This document shows, in pieces, positions 1 to 9,199 of a DNA stretch of 41,282 nt. Position 1 is the stretch's first letter, and each line of letters begins with the position of its first letter. Made by a program: the position numbers and the translations under genes. The stretch is from Sedimenticola sp. GTDB lineage: Bacteria; Pseudomonadota; Gammaproteobacteria; Chromatiales; Chromatiaceae. The notes under the pieces were generated by a model, which did no database searches, had not been told where the DNA came from, and was given only the letters and a program-made list of their open reading frames with translations. Where the stretch lies: NCBI GenBank assembly GCA_027008705.1, contig JALVEB010000039.1, forward strand, positions 1 through 41,282. Direction: 5' to 3'.

Positions 1-2
1 TG

Positions 3-545
3 CGTTCCGATGTCGAGCGCAAGCGCCTGTTCGGCGTGCCCGCCGAGGCTTCGGCGCGTGCCGCGCCCGGCCGGGGGATCTATACCGCCGATGCCAGCCG
101 GCGGGTCTATGCGCGTCTGCTCGATCTGACTGGCGAGTTGCTCGACGCCGGTTGGACGGTGATCGTCGATGCCGCCTTCCTGGAAGCCGCGCGGCGTGCG
201 CCGTTTCAGCGGCTGGCAGAGCGACGCGGCGTGCCTTGGACACTGTTGCCGTTGGAGGTGCCGACGGAGATCCTGCGCCAGCGTATCCGTCGGCGCCAGG
301 GGGATGTCTCCGATGCCGATCTCGAGGTGCTCGAACACCAGCTCGCTCACCACCAGCCTTTGAGCGCCGCGGAGCGGAGGCACGCGATTCCGGTCGATGC
401 CGGGCAGCCGCTGGATCTCGATGGGCTGATCGCCGCTCTGGGCGAGGTGGTTGCCGGCGGCCCAATGGGTAGGCAGGATGTGGATCATATCGAGGCCGGA
501 TTCGTCGTCGATGCGCGGATCGACGACGATGATGTAACTGAATAG
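3..545 (+). CDS. AAA/gluconokinase-like ATPase, C-terminal part (5' end outside window)
   Basis: The reading frame is open from the first bases of the window, so this is the tail of a longer gene. The visible part resembles the C-terminal kinase half of COG0645-type proteins, which are often fused behind an aminoglycoside-phosphotransferase-like domain. It opens with a RSDVERKRLFG segment, followed by YTADASRRVYARLLDL and GWTVIVDAAFL, which are typical of that family. The Walker A region would lie upstream and is not visible. The natural protein probably ends near IAALGEVV (about base 450). The last ~25 codons (from about 472) read through antisense remnants of a regA-like gene, and the TAG stop at 543-545 is supplied by a dispersed palindromic repeat, so the C-terminus looks secondarily altered. 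The exact substrate is unknown. Confidence 0.6.
   Translation, partial: RSDVERKRLFGVPAEASARAAPGRGIYTADASRRVYARLLDLTGELLDAGWTVIVDAAFLEAARRAPFQRLAERRGVPWTLLPLEVPTEILRQRIRRRQGDVSDADLEVLEHQLAHHQPLSAAERRHAIPVDAGQPLDLDGLIAALGEVVAGGPMGRQDVDHIEAGFVVDARIDDDDVTE
472..544 (-). pseudogene. decayed fragment of a RegA-like response regulator
   Basis: Read on the minus strand this stretch gives IIVVDPRIDDESGLDMIHIL, which matches the phosphoacceptor region of the intact RegA in this window (AIVDLRIGDESGLEMTRIL, bases about 11880-11950). The DNA match is about 80% by eye over ~70 bases, with a three-base length difference. No start, no other RegA domain and no usable frame are present, so it is a relic. It is used in the other direction as the 3' end of the upstream ATPase reading frame. 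It could derive from a RegA paralogue rather than from this copy. Confidence 0.6.
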
Positions 546-570
546 GATGGGTCGAGGAATGAAACCCATT
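543..570. repeat. short palindromic dispersed repeat, copy 1
   Basis: This reads TAGGATGGGTCGAGGAATGA followed by AACCCATT, an imperfect inverted repeat (ATGGGT/ACCCAT arms). A second copy lies at 3349-3377. Similar GGATGGGTT...AACCCATC palindromes are widespread in gammaproteobacterial genomes. Both copies here sit between the 3' ends of convergent genes, so they may act as bidirectional transcription stops. A direct 10-base duplication (CTTAAATGCC twice) lies just downstream at 601-620. Confidence 0.7.
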
Positions 571-620
571 GGAATAATCCGGGACGCCAGGGCAATCGCG
601 CTTAAATGCCCTTAAATGCC

Positions 621-845
621 GTTGACCTGACGAGGCGTAGGCCCGATCAAGCGTAGCGGATCGGGCAGCGGCGCCATTGCGCGGCCCCGTCGCAGCCGGT
701 TCCGCGGTACTTGAACCGGCCTACAGCGGTTTTTTTGCAATGTGGGCGCGGGTTCGATCAAGCGAGCGGATCGGGCGACAGCGCCAAGCCTTTGAAATCA
801 GGAAACGTCAAGCGAAATGAAGCGCGATTGCCCTGTCCGGGGCGC
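621..845. repeat. dispersed repeat A, copy 1 (long, ~220 bp)
   Basis: This element begins GTTGACCTGACGAGGCGTAG. It contains the palindrome GCCCGATCAAGCG/CGGATCGGGC, then a second palindrome GCCGGTTCCGCG/TTGAACCGGC, and ends with TTTGAAATCAGGAAACGTCA and GAAGCGCGATTGCCCTG. The whole is matched by 17508-17730, and the first ~105 bases are matched by 39498-39605. It fills most of the gap between the ATPase gene and the convergent CARF-HEPN gene. No protein is encoded. REP/BIME-like or a degenerate non-autonomous element are the likely classes. Confidence 0.8.
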
Positions 846-876
846 ACCGACTCCTTGCCTGGCAAGCTTGCGACGC

Positions 877-2145
877 TCAGATTTGTGGAAGCGCTGTCGG
901 CAATTGCTCCGGCAGACGTTTGATCCGATAGGGTTCCTTGGCTGTCAGCGTCAGCAGCGGGGGCAACAGCTTATTGCTCACCCACCGCGCGAAGGCCTGC
1001 CAGTGCTCGCTGGAAATCGGTTCGAATCCATGGGCGAGGATGGAGTGATTACGGCTTTTCAGCAGGTCGAGCATATTCTGTTCCTCGGCATGCCAGAACG
1101 CGGCCACGGCTTCGCCACCGTAATTTTCCGCCATCCTCCAGGCATTGAATAGTCCCGCCTGATATTGCCCCTGTCTGTTGCGTGTCAGTTCGATGCCTGG
1201 TGGGATCTTGTCCTCCGGCACGTTGTTTGTCGCGATGTCCGCCCGGATTTGAAGTATCCACTGCGCGCTCCATTCCAGCAGGCGATAGGTCCGTGCCACG
1301 GCGTCGTCATACCGCCCCTGCGCGGCGCGGCGCTCGGCATTGCGCCACAGGTCGAACAGGCGCATGGGTTCGCCACGCTCCGGATTCTCCATCAAATCCA
1401 GCGTACCGAGCAGCGGTCCCCAAAAGCGCCCCAGTATGGGGCGGTAGCGCAAAAGGATTTCCCGCGCGGACTGGTGATTGAAGCGGTCCCACGCGGCCAG
1501 TGCGCGGCTCACGTCGATTGCCCGCTCATATTCGCCGCGCAATTTGGGGTTCGAGGGCGGTTCGATTTTCTCCAGAATCAGGGCGCTTTCGTCATAGGCA
1601 TGGCGCTGCCAGGGTGCCAGGGCTTGCGCAAGCTGCCGCCGAAAGCGGCTTTCCGACACCGCAGCGGTGGTGACATATTCGGCGCCGGATTCCACCTTCA
1701 CCAGATTGGAACGGCTGCCGCTGACCAGTTGCAATTCGATGCCTTCATCCAGCGCCACCGCCACCAGCGCGGCGCTCATGGTTTTGGTGCCACCAGTGTA
1801 GTCCGCAACAATTCGCTCGGCTGCGCGGCCGCGTTCCCCAAGCCAGTCGGTCACGGTGCGATAAATGTCGTCGAGGTTGTCGGCCTGCACCCGCAACACG
1901 CTGACCTGATCGGGTTGCAAATCGGCCTGCGTCGGAATATTCGGCAGACTCGGCTTTTCATCCTGAAAACGCGCCTTTATCACACTGCCTTTTCCCTCGA
2001 CCTGCGTATACGACCCTTTATTGCCGGTGGCCGGGTCGTCGTCGGAACAGATGAAGCAGACGTGATCGGGCCGCAAATGCTCGATGGCCCTGACGATGGG
2101 CTGGTGGCTGCCGCCGACGGTGCAGAGAAGTGTGGTTGTAGTCAT
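877..2145 (-). CDS. CARF-HEPN CRISPR ancillary ribonuclease (TIGR02710 family)
   Basis: This 422-residue protein starts with a CARF-type Rossmann fold: LLCTVGGSHQPIVRAI at residues 5-20, PDHVCFICSDD at about 27-37, and DYTGGTKTMSAAL near residue 115, where CARF domains have their second ligand-binding loop. The C-terminal part is helical and carries RNHSILAHG near residue 365, a good HEPN RNase R-x(4-6)-H motif. In known type III systems such proteins bind cyclic oligoadenylate made by Cas10 and then cut RNA. GGAGG lies 8 bases before the ATG, fixing the start. It lies on the same strand as the cas operon but is cut off from it by an intact toxin-antitoxin pair and a PIN relic read the other way, so it probably has its own promoter. 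Family assignment is from motif recall; ligand ring size is unknown. Confidence 0.85.
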   Translation of the reverse strand: MTTTTLLCTVGGSHQPIVRAIEHLRPDHVCFICSDDDPATGNKGSYTQVEGKGSVIKARFQDEKPSLPNIPTQADLQPDQVSVLRVQADNLDDIYRTVTDWLGERGRAAERIVADYTGGTKTMSAALVAVALDEGIELQLVSGSRSNLVKVESGAEYVTTAAVSESRFRRQLAQALAPWQRHAYDESALILEKIEPPSNPKLRGEYERAIDVSRALAAWDRFNHQSAREILLRYRPILGRFWGPLLGTLDLMENPERGEPMRLFDLWRNAERRAAQGRYDDAVARTYRLLEWSAQWILQIRADIATNNVPEDKIPPGIELTRNRQGQYQAGLFNAWRMAENYGGEAVAAFWHAEEQNMLDLLKSRNHSILAHGFEPISSEHWQAFARWVSNKLLPPLLTLTAKEPYRIKRLPEQLPTALPQI

Positions 2146-2172
2146 CGTTCAGGCCTCCTGACGGGTAAGCGG

Positions 2173-3292
<1,120 letters not shown>

Positions 3293-3348
3293 TCGCCGCA
3301 TTATCATCTCCCACCGAAACCGCTCGAATCCTTTCGTGCATCGGCTCC

Positions 3349-3377
3349 GTAGGATGGGTTGAGGTACGAAACCCATC
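3349..3377. repeat. short palindromic dispersed repeat, copy 2
   Basis: GTAGGATGGGTTGAGGTACG then AAACCCATC form an inverted repeat with GATGGGTT/AACCCATC arms. It lies between the 3' end of vapC and the 3' end of the cas operon, matching the placement of copy 1 (543-570) between another convergent pair. No T-rich tail follows, so a terminator role is only an inference. Confidence 0.7.
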
Positions 3378-3415
3378 GCAAGACCGGGATTCTGGGTAAT
3401 CTGCCGATTTTCAGC

Positions 3416-5722
3416 TTATGAATCACAATTTCTCAGTCGATCGAGTTCCTTGATTTTCTTGGCTTTTTGTTTTTTCTTTTGATAGGACCTCAGGCCGGGT
3501 CTCCCCCAGCCGTATCGGTCATAGGTCTGCTCTATCTTCTCGGCCAGGATAATGCGGTATTTGCAGGGCCATGGGTCCGCTCGTTGGATATAGTCATTAA
3601 TCATTGTCACTAACTCTGTATAGCGTTCTTTGATCAAAGTATCAGGTAATCCACTGACAAACTCCTCCAGCTCGAGCATTGCCCTTTCATGATCCGGAAG
3701 TGCATTTAGCTCCGCCTGTTTTCGGGCTTTCTCCTCCTCCCTTTGTTGCTTTCGCAAAGCTTCTTCTTCCGCCTTTCTTCGCTGGGCAAGTTTTTCTTCC
3801 CGCTCTTTCAGAATTCTGGCGTACTGGGCAGCGAGCTCGTAGTCCAATAGGGCCAGTTTTTTCTGCTTGGCCCAGACGAATTCATTCTTCTTCTCTTTTG
3901 GATTGAGGCACATATGTCTGAGCGTCATTCCCGTCGGGAGATGTATTGCACATTCCGGATCGACCATCGCTTTCAGAGTAATGATTTGGGGGCTGGCGCG
4001 CCAACCACCCTTTGGCTTCAGCCGTCGCTCCATATATTTCTCGAAATCACGGCTGGCGTCTTGGAGTAGCAGTCGAAGGCTATCTGCCGGCTCATGATTG
4101 GGGTCGTTGGGGATAAGCACGGACCGGTCATAGTCCAATTCCACTCGGATTTGCCCAAAACCAAAGGATTTTCCCATGCCGAGCGAATGACGCAGTGTTT
4201 CGTCTCCTCCCCAGCTCAAGGCCCAGACGAGCAAACCGAGTTCTTCTCGCTTGAGATTGTGGAAAACCAGGCGGCCACGGAAACGGGCGCCTTGGCGTAA
4301 TGTTTCGAGCTTGACCTGCACCTTCTTGTTTTCGCGCTGGTCGGCATGAAGCGCTTGTACGCCAGTCTGGTCGAGAGGACGCACCGGATAGCGCTTGTAA
4401 CCACGTAAACTGGGTATTGGCATCGAGGGGGTTGACATATAAGTGGCGTATTGATTTCCCGTCAGTTGCCCCGAGCGCCTGTTCCGATCGATCTTTTGTG
4501 TGATGTAATTCGGAAAGTAGGAGGGCTTGGGACCATTGAGGATGGTGTCGGGTTGTGTTTCCGAATCGGCTTTGTCTTCAGCGATTGCCATGTCAACGCT
4601 GACCCGCGCCCTGAGTGCATCATCCTGTTCCTCGCCATTGACGGCGCCAAAGAGGAGATCGGCAAAATCGTAGCCGCTGTCCTTTCCGGGAGCGTCGAGA
4701 TGTTTCGTGGAAATGTGCCGGATGCAATCCAGGGTCGTGAAATCCCCGGCAAGACGGGGCATATAAGCCAGGCCGATGCGCAGGATGCCGTTGTCTTCCT
4801 TGTAGAAAACGGGCACTTTTCCGCCATTTTGGTATATCGACTTCCAATAGCCGTTCCACGGACGATCACTGTTGGGTTCCTCATCTTCGTGGATGAAGAG
4901 GAAATCGCGCCAATAGCGGGTATCGACCCTGATGGCGTTTTCTGGGGCTTCATCGTAGAAGATGAAGTCTTTTTTCTTGCCGGTATCCTGTCTGCTATCG
5001 GAGATCTGCCCGGTGAATACCGCAAAGCCCTGGTTGGAACCCTCACCGGGTTTGGCGAGATGCTCATCTATGGAAAGTGGGACGGCATGCTCATCCCAGT
5101 TCATTTTCTGGCAGAGACGCGCCCATTTCCGATATTTCTCGCGCACGGTCATTCCCTGCTTGAAAACAGGTGGGGGAGTGCCGGTTGCCTCTTCGATATC
5201 ACGATGGTGCAGACGTTTCATCTGGCAGGGAATGATTTCCTGGCCGCCATCTTCGGTCATGCGCAAAAAGCCGGTTTCGATGCTGTTGACTTTTTCCTTG
5301 TAGGAAGCGGAAACATATATGCCCGAGATGTCCCGCAGCCCGGGGCGCTGCTCATCCACCATGCGCATTCGCCCAAAACCCGCGACTTCGACGACAGAGC
5401 GGAGCATGCCCTTGAGGCTGGAGCCGGGTATTGCGTAGCGGCCATCGGGGAGTTGGAATGGGTGCACCTCGGTGTTGGGTCGGTCATTGGCAGTGTTTTT
5501 TTCTTGTTTGCCACCGACGAGCAAAGGCGTTTGCGCCGTCAGCGTGTAGTGAATTTCTCCGCTGTAGCCATCCTGAAACGGATGGTCGTGGGAGACTTGC
5601 TTGCCCCATTCCGGGGTGACGATGGCCTCGGGCAGGGGAACGAAGTTATAAGGGGCGGAGATGGCCTGCATGTTTTCTTTGTTGAGACCTTGAGGGCAAT
5701 TGGGACGAGCATTCATGGTCAT
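3416..5722 (-). CDS. large CRISPR RAMP protein, TIGR03986 family (Cas7-like with insertion)
   Basis: This 768-residue protein is the last gene of the type III-D cas operon. RAMP signatures are clear: TLTAQTPLLVGG near the N-terminus, HPFQLPDGRYAIPGSSLKGM followed by LRSVVEVAGF (the P-G-S-S-L-K-G-x-L-R backbone-binding loop), and LRHSLGMGKSFGFGQI in the second half (glycine-rich loop). Between them is a long insertion with no motif I recognise. From about residue 630 a charged coiled coil runs (EREEKLAQRRKAEEEALRK...), followed by a helical, basic C-terminus. The start at 5722 is chosen because its ATG overlaps the csx19 stop as ATGA; the frame is open far upstream but reads antisense or shadow codons. 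ATG 5716 is an alternative. It should be a backbone subunit holding the crRNA. GC is lower than in the upstream cas genes. Confidence 0.85.
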   Translation of the reverse strand: MTMNARPNCPQGLNKENMQAISAPYNFVPLPEAIVTPEWGKQVSHDHPFQDGYSGEIHYTLTAQTPLLVGGKQEKNTANDRPNTEVHPFQLPDGRYAIPGSSLKGMLRSVVEVAGFGRMRMVDEQRPGLRDISGIYVSASYKEKVNSIETGFLRMTEDGGQEIIPCQMKRLHHRDIEEATGTPPPVFKQGMTVREKYRKWARLCQKMNWDEHAVPLSIDEHLAKPGEGSNQGFAVFTGQISDSRQDTGKKKDFIFYDEAPENAIRVDTRYWRDFLFIHEDEEPNSDRPWNGYWKSIYQNGGKVPVFYKEDNGILRIGLAYMPRLAGDFTTLDCIRHISTKHLDAPGKDSGYDFADLLFGAVNGEEQDDALRARVSVDMAIAEDKADSETQPDTILNGPKPSYFPNYITQKIDRNRRSGQLTGNQYATYMSTPSMPIPSLRGYKRYPVRPLDQTGVQALHADQRENKKVQVKLETLRQGARFRGRLVFHNLKREELGLLVWALSWGGDETLRHSLGMGKSFGFGQIRVELDYDRSVLIPNDPNHEPADSLRLLLQDASRDFEKYMERRLKPKGGWRASPQIITLKAMVDPECAIHLPTGMTLRHMCLNPKEKKNEFVWAKQKKLALLDYELAAQYARILKEREEKLAQRRKAEEEALRKQQREEEKARKQAELNALPDHERAMLELEEFVSGLPDTLIKERYTELVTMINDYIQRADPWPCKYRIILAEKIEQTYDRYGWGRPGLRSYQKKKQKAKKIKELDRLRNCDS

Positions 5723-6198
5723 TCCTCGCTGTCGGCGTTGATTTCGATGGCGGTGAGCAGGGCCAGATGTTGGATGACGCCGCGTTCGGTAGTATCGCGC
5801 CAATAGCGGCGATAGACGAGAAAACCGTTGGCGCCGTGGAGCCGGTGGCGGACTTCGTCGTAAAGCTCGCTTCCCTGCTCGTCGTGGCTGTGGGTGGTGA
5901 GTATCCAGCCCTGGCCTGCGCCGTGGCGCAGGGTAAGGCTGTGCCCCTGGCCGGTGACGGCTTCCGCCGTGAGCAGGCAGCCCCAATCGGGCGCGGGCGT
6001 GGGCAGGCCATCCGTGAAGTATTGCTGGTGGGACTGAAACTGGAGCCAGCCTTGTCGGGGTTGGGCGTTTTCAAACTCGGCCCAGACTTCGTCGGGCTCG
6101 GTGAGCGTCAGCGTGCTTTCCAGTTTTGGCGCGCCTTGCCACATCTGCGGCAATTTCGCGCTTTCGCGGAACTGTTGGTAAGCGTCGAGCAGTTCCAT
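5719..6198 (-). CDS. csx19: Csx19 family CRISPR-associated protein
   Basis: This 159-residue protein starts MELLDAYQQF and contains GWLQFQSHQQYFTDGLPTPA and a YDEVRHRLHGANGFLVYRRY segment, which fit the small Csx19 (TIGR03984) family found only with type III-D systems. It begins with a one-base overlap with the upstream gene (TGATG) and ends in a four-base ATGA overlap with the downstream RAMP gene. In III-D complexes Csx19 is a structural subunit near the head of the particle. No catalytic motif is seen. Assignment rests on length, position and local sequence character rather than a strict motif. Confidence 0.75.
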   Translation of the reverse strand: MELLDAYQQFRESAKLPQMWQGAPKLESTLTLTEPDEVWAEFENAQPRQGWLQFQSHQQYFTDGLPTPAPDWGCLLTAEAVTGQGHSLTLRHGAGQGWILTTHSHDEQGSELYDEVRHRLHGANGFLVYRRYWRDTTERGVIQHLALLTAIEINADSEE

Positions 6199-7652
6199 CA
6201 GGCGGCCTCCTCGTTGGATTCAGAGTTGTCGGTCTTGATCAGCCAGTCGGCCAGTGGGCCGTTCAGTTGGCCTGTGAAAAAGCCGTTGCCGGTGCTGGTT
6301 TTGGAGCCGATGGCGAGACGGCCCTGGCAGAGGTCGTCGAGCGCGTCTTTCAGCGCCTGGCGGACTTCGGGGCCGGCGCTTTCGAGGACGCTTTTTTTCA
6401 GGACGATTGGGATCGTCAGTTGCCCGCCGAGCAGGCTTTCTTCGTCGAACAGCATGCGGTTGCGGATGCCGCCGGTGAAGCGGTCGATGGCGTTGTGCAT
6501 GAGGTGGATGACTTGCTCGGGCTCGACCGAAATGCTGATGTCATCGAGGATGAGCGCGCCGGCGCGTCCCGTTTTATTGCCTTCCTTGCTGTCCTTGATC
6601 CAGCCGAGCAGTGAGTGGAGAGCCTCGGGGCGTTCGTCGTCGAGCGTGGCGTCTTCGCTGTTCCACAGGCCGGCGTGACGACGGTAGTGGAAGGCGATGC
6701 GATGGGACAGCGCGCCCTTGATCGACGAGGCGGGGACGAGAGGCATTTTCAGTTGTCGCTGGCCCTTGCCATCTTCCCATATGATGCACTCTTCGGTTTT
6801 CGGCAACAGATCGGCGGGTTTGTCGCCGTTGTCGCCGCGCAGGCTTTCGGTTCCCTGCCCGATGCGCCAGGGGCCTTTGGCCTCGAGGACGAGTTCGCCG
6901 TTGATCCAGTCGCTGCCGCTGGGCGGTTCGATGTCCTTTTGTTGCAGCATTTTCGTATCGGAGAGCCCGCGCCCAAGCTGAACGTAGTGTCTGCGCTGCT
7001 CGGGGTTCTTGAGGTCGAAGCAGCCCTGATGCAGTTCGATGAGCCGCATTTTACCGAGGCCGGCGCGGGTATGGCCGCCAAGGCGGAAAGCGGGGTGCCG
7101 CAGCAGGCTGAGCAAGGCATCCCATTCGGCCTGGCCGGATTCGGGTGAGTCGGCCCAGAGTTTGAGTTCAGCGGCGAAGCGATGGCCGGCGGGGAGGATG
7201 GCGCGGTCGAATTTGGCCTTGTCGGCGGCCGCGCCGCGATGCGTCAGGCGGACGCGATCGCGGTACACGGGGGTGTCCTGCTGGTCCAGCACTGCCTTGT
7301 AGAGTTCGTCTTCGAGACGTTGCGGGTCGGTGATGAGTCCTTCGGCCGGTTGGCCCTGGCTGTCGAGCAGCGCGCCCCAGGAGACCAAAAGCCGGGAAGC
7401 TTCGCCGTCCTTGCTTTTTTGGTAACCGAAAAGGTCGTCGGCGGCGCTTTCGTCATCGCCATGGGTTTCGATCCAGAGGTGACGCAGGACGCCCGCGAGA
7501 CTGGAGCCGGGCAACGCGGGCAGGCCGTTGGCGTCCCGCACCAGGGCCGTGTCGAAGACGCCGTCGGGATTGCCCGTGCTGATGGAGAGTGTGGTGGCGG
7601 CCTCGAGCGTGAAACGGGCGATGAAGAGGGTGCTGCACTCTAGACGGTTCAT
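6198..7652 (-). CDS. double Cas7 (Csm3-like tandem RAMP) subunit of type III-D complex
   Basis: This 484-residue protein has two Csm3-like RAMP domains. Domain 1 (about 1-265) has GVFDTALVRDANGLPALPGS with the aspartate that in Csm3 cuts target RNA, then SLAGVLRHLW and the glycine loop LGGHTRAGLGKMRL. Domain 2 (about 270-470) has PLVPASSIKGALSHRI, the Csm3-typical HNAIDRFTGGIRNRMLFDEE, and GRLAIGSKTSTGNGFF. No aspartate is obvious at the matching position of domain 2, so perhaps only one of its two sites cuts. GGAGGA stands just upstream of ATG 7652. The gap to csx10 is two bases, and the downstream junction is TGATG. By analogy with the Cas7-2x subunit of type III-Dv complexes it should span two crRNA segments. 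Confidence 0.85.
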   Translation of the reverse strand: MNRLECSTLFIARFTLEAATTLSISTGNPDGVFDTALVRDANGLPALPGSSLAGVLRHLWIETHGDDESAADDLFGYQKSKDGEASRLLVSWGALLDSQGQPAEGLITDPQRLEDELYKAVLDQQDTPVYRDRVRLTHRGAAADKAKFDRAILPAGHRFAAELKLWADSPESGQAEWDALLSLLRHPAFRLGGHTRAGLGKMRLIELHQGCFDLKNPEQRRHYVQLGRGLSDTKMLQQKDIEPPSGSDWINGELVLEAKGPWRIGQGTESLRGDNGDKPADLLPKTEECIIWEDGKGQRQLKMPLVPASSIKGALSHRIAFHYRRHAGLWNSEDATLDDERPEALHSLLGWIKDSKEGNKTGRAGALILDDISISVEPEQVIHLMHNAIDRFTGGIRNRMLFDEESLLGGQLTIPIVLKKSVLESAGPEVRQALKDALDDLCQGRLAIGSKTSTGNGFFTGQLNGPLADWLIKTDNSESNEEAA

Positions 7653-7654
7653 GG

Positions 7655-9199
7655 TCAGACTCCTCCAGTTTGGATGGCGTCGGTGATCCGATCTGCGAAC
7701 ATGCGGATAAACAGGGCGTAGGCGCGGTTTTTGTGCGCGTCTGGAATGTCGTTCGTGATCGTGTCGAAGGTAAGTTTTGCCTTGAGCCATTCGGCCAGTT
7801 TTTGTGGTGGCTGGCCGGCTTTCTTCGCGGGAATTTCGATATTCCAGCCTTCGCCTTTCGGTTTGATGCGGGCCTTGGCGCCTTGAAAAAGATCTTCGAA
7901 GATTTTCCGGCCGGTCTGGTTGCGGGCGACGCTGCCGACCCCGGCCCATTGCGAGCGCGAGGGGCCGTAAGTGAGGTCGCCGGTGATGCCGTTGAAGCGG
8001 CGGGAGGCGCTGATGGCGTTTCGATACTTGTCGAGGTGTTCGCGCACCAATTTTTCGACGATTTCCCGCCAGCCGATATCGGCGCGACTTTCGAGCCACT
8101 GGATCAGCGGATCGTTGGCGGGCTTTTCCACTTCGCCATCCGCCCTGGAGAGTGGGGCCGGTTCGTCGAACCGGGGTCGGAGCGTCGCCAACAGCGCCGG
8201 GTTGACCCAGACCCGGCCCAACCCGGCTTCGCGATGCAGGCCGGCGCCGTTTTCGTGCAGACGTTGAGGGGCGTCGGTATCATCGGATTTTCCGCTGAGC
8301 GCGATGACGCTGCCCGCCTGCACGACCAGCCGTTCGCTGTCGTAGCCCTGGCGGGCGCTGTTCCACGGAGAGTAGCGGCGGGTGCGCAGAAACGTCCGCG
8401 ACCAGTCGATCTGGCAACCTCCGAGGCCGAAGTCTTCTGGTGCTGGCTCGGTCTTCGGGTTGCCGAATGCATCGGCCAGCGCAAGGTCGGAGAGCAGCCA
8501 AAGGATCAGCTCGTCCTTATTGGCGTCGCCAGCCTGCACCGGATCGAGTTCGACCGCCGTGATTGCGCAGCGACCATATTCGGCGGAGCGGGAGCGGCCC
8601 AGCAGTTGTTCCCCGGTCAGCGCGTCGATGATCTCGTCGAACCGCGCTTGGTCGATGTCGTCATCGGCTTCGACGAAAGCGATGAACCGTTGCCCACGCA
8701 GCAGGGCGTCGTAGCCGAACAGTTGGGCCTTTTCGGCGCGACCGGTTTCGGGGGCGATGGCGGTCTTCAGTCGCAGTTCCCGCGCCGGGGTGGAGTAGCG
8801 TCCGTCGGCGTGGACGTAGCCGCCGCGCAGTTGCTTGATCTGCCGTTGTTGTTCGGCGCTGTCACGGAGCCGGTTGATGATCTTGTCCGCTCTCAGTCGG
8901 GTAACGCCCTGCTCGGTTTCCTGGTAGCCGGCGAGCTTTCTGTAATGCCAGCAGAGTGGCGTCGGCCAGCCGATGGCATGGCCATCCCAGGGAGTGGCGT
9001 CGGAAAACCGCAGTTTGCCGCTGTGAAAAAGAAGGTAGGCATCGCGCCGGTCGAATGCATCGTAGCGGCGGCTCGCGGCGGCGCCGAGCAGGGCGGCGCC
9101 GGGAATGCGGTCGAGCGATTTGTGGCCGCCTTCGGTGGCGGCGCTGGCGCTGAAGACGCAATCCTCGATCAGGTCGATACGCAGGGCCTGGCGTTTCAT
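7655..9199 (-). CDS. csx10: Csx10, Cas5-like RAMP with helical C-terminal extension
   Basis: This 514-residue protein fits the type III-D Csx10 family, the Cas5-like subunit that caps the crRNA 5' handle. The N-terminus reads ALRIDLIEDCVFSASAATEG with GGHKSLDRIPGAALLGA, followed by GEQLLGRSRSAEYGRCAI (conserved G-x-S-R-S-x-x-Y-G) and GAGLHREAGLGRVWVNP (glycine-rich loop). The last ~150 residues (from DPLIQWLESRADIGW) are mainly helical and look like a fused small-subunit (Cas11-like) domain. This fits the absence of any separate csm2-like gene in the operon. It overlaps the Csm3-like gene by four bases (ATGA). The Cas11 assignment of the tail is inference. Confidence 0.85.
   Translation of the reverse strand: MKRQALRIDLIEDCVFSASAATEGGHKSLDRIPGAALLGAAASRRYDAFDRRDAYLLFHSGKLRFSDATPWDGHAIGWPTPLCWHYRKLAGYQETEQGVTRLRADKIINRLRDSAEQQRQIKQLRGGYVHADGRYSTPARELRLKTAIAPETGRAEKAQLFGYDALLRGQRFIAFVEADDDIDQARFDEIIDALTGEQLLGRSRSAEYGRCAITAVELDPVQAGDANKDELILWLLSDLALADAFGNPKTEPAPEDFGLGGCQIDWSRTFLRTRRYSPWNSARQGYDSERLVVQAGSVIALSGKSDDTDAPQRLHENGAGLHREAGLGRVWVNPALLATLRPRFDEPAPLSRADGEVEKPANDPLIQWLESRADIGWREIVEKLVREHLDKYRNAISASRRFNGITGDLTYGPSRSQWAGVGSVARNQTGRKIFEDLFQGAKARIKPKGEGWNIEIPAKKAGQPPQKLAEWLKAKLTFDTITNDIPDAHKNRAYALFIRMFADRITDAIQTGGV

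Noticed and set aside
546-876. Possible CRISPR array near the CARF gene
   Set aside because: The repeats are single-copy palindromes and one long dispersed repeat; no regularly spaced 25-40 base direct repeats. None was seen at 3293-3415 or 11403-11555 either.
4451-5806. Long plus-strand frame opposite the large RAMP gene
   Set aside because: No recognisable domain and no ribosome-binding site; a frame shadow of high-GC3 coding sequence. The same applies to plus-strand frames at 7670-9346, 10248-11282 and 19111-20253.
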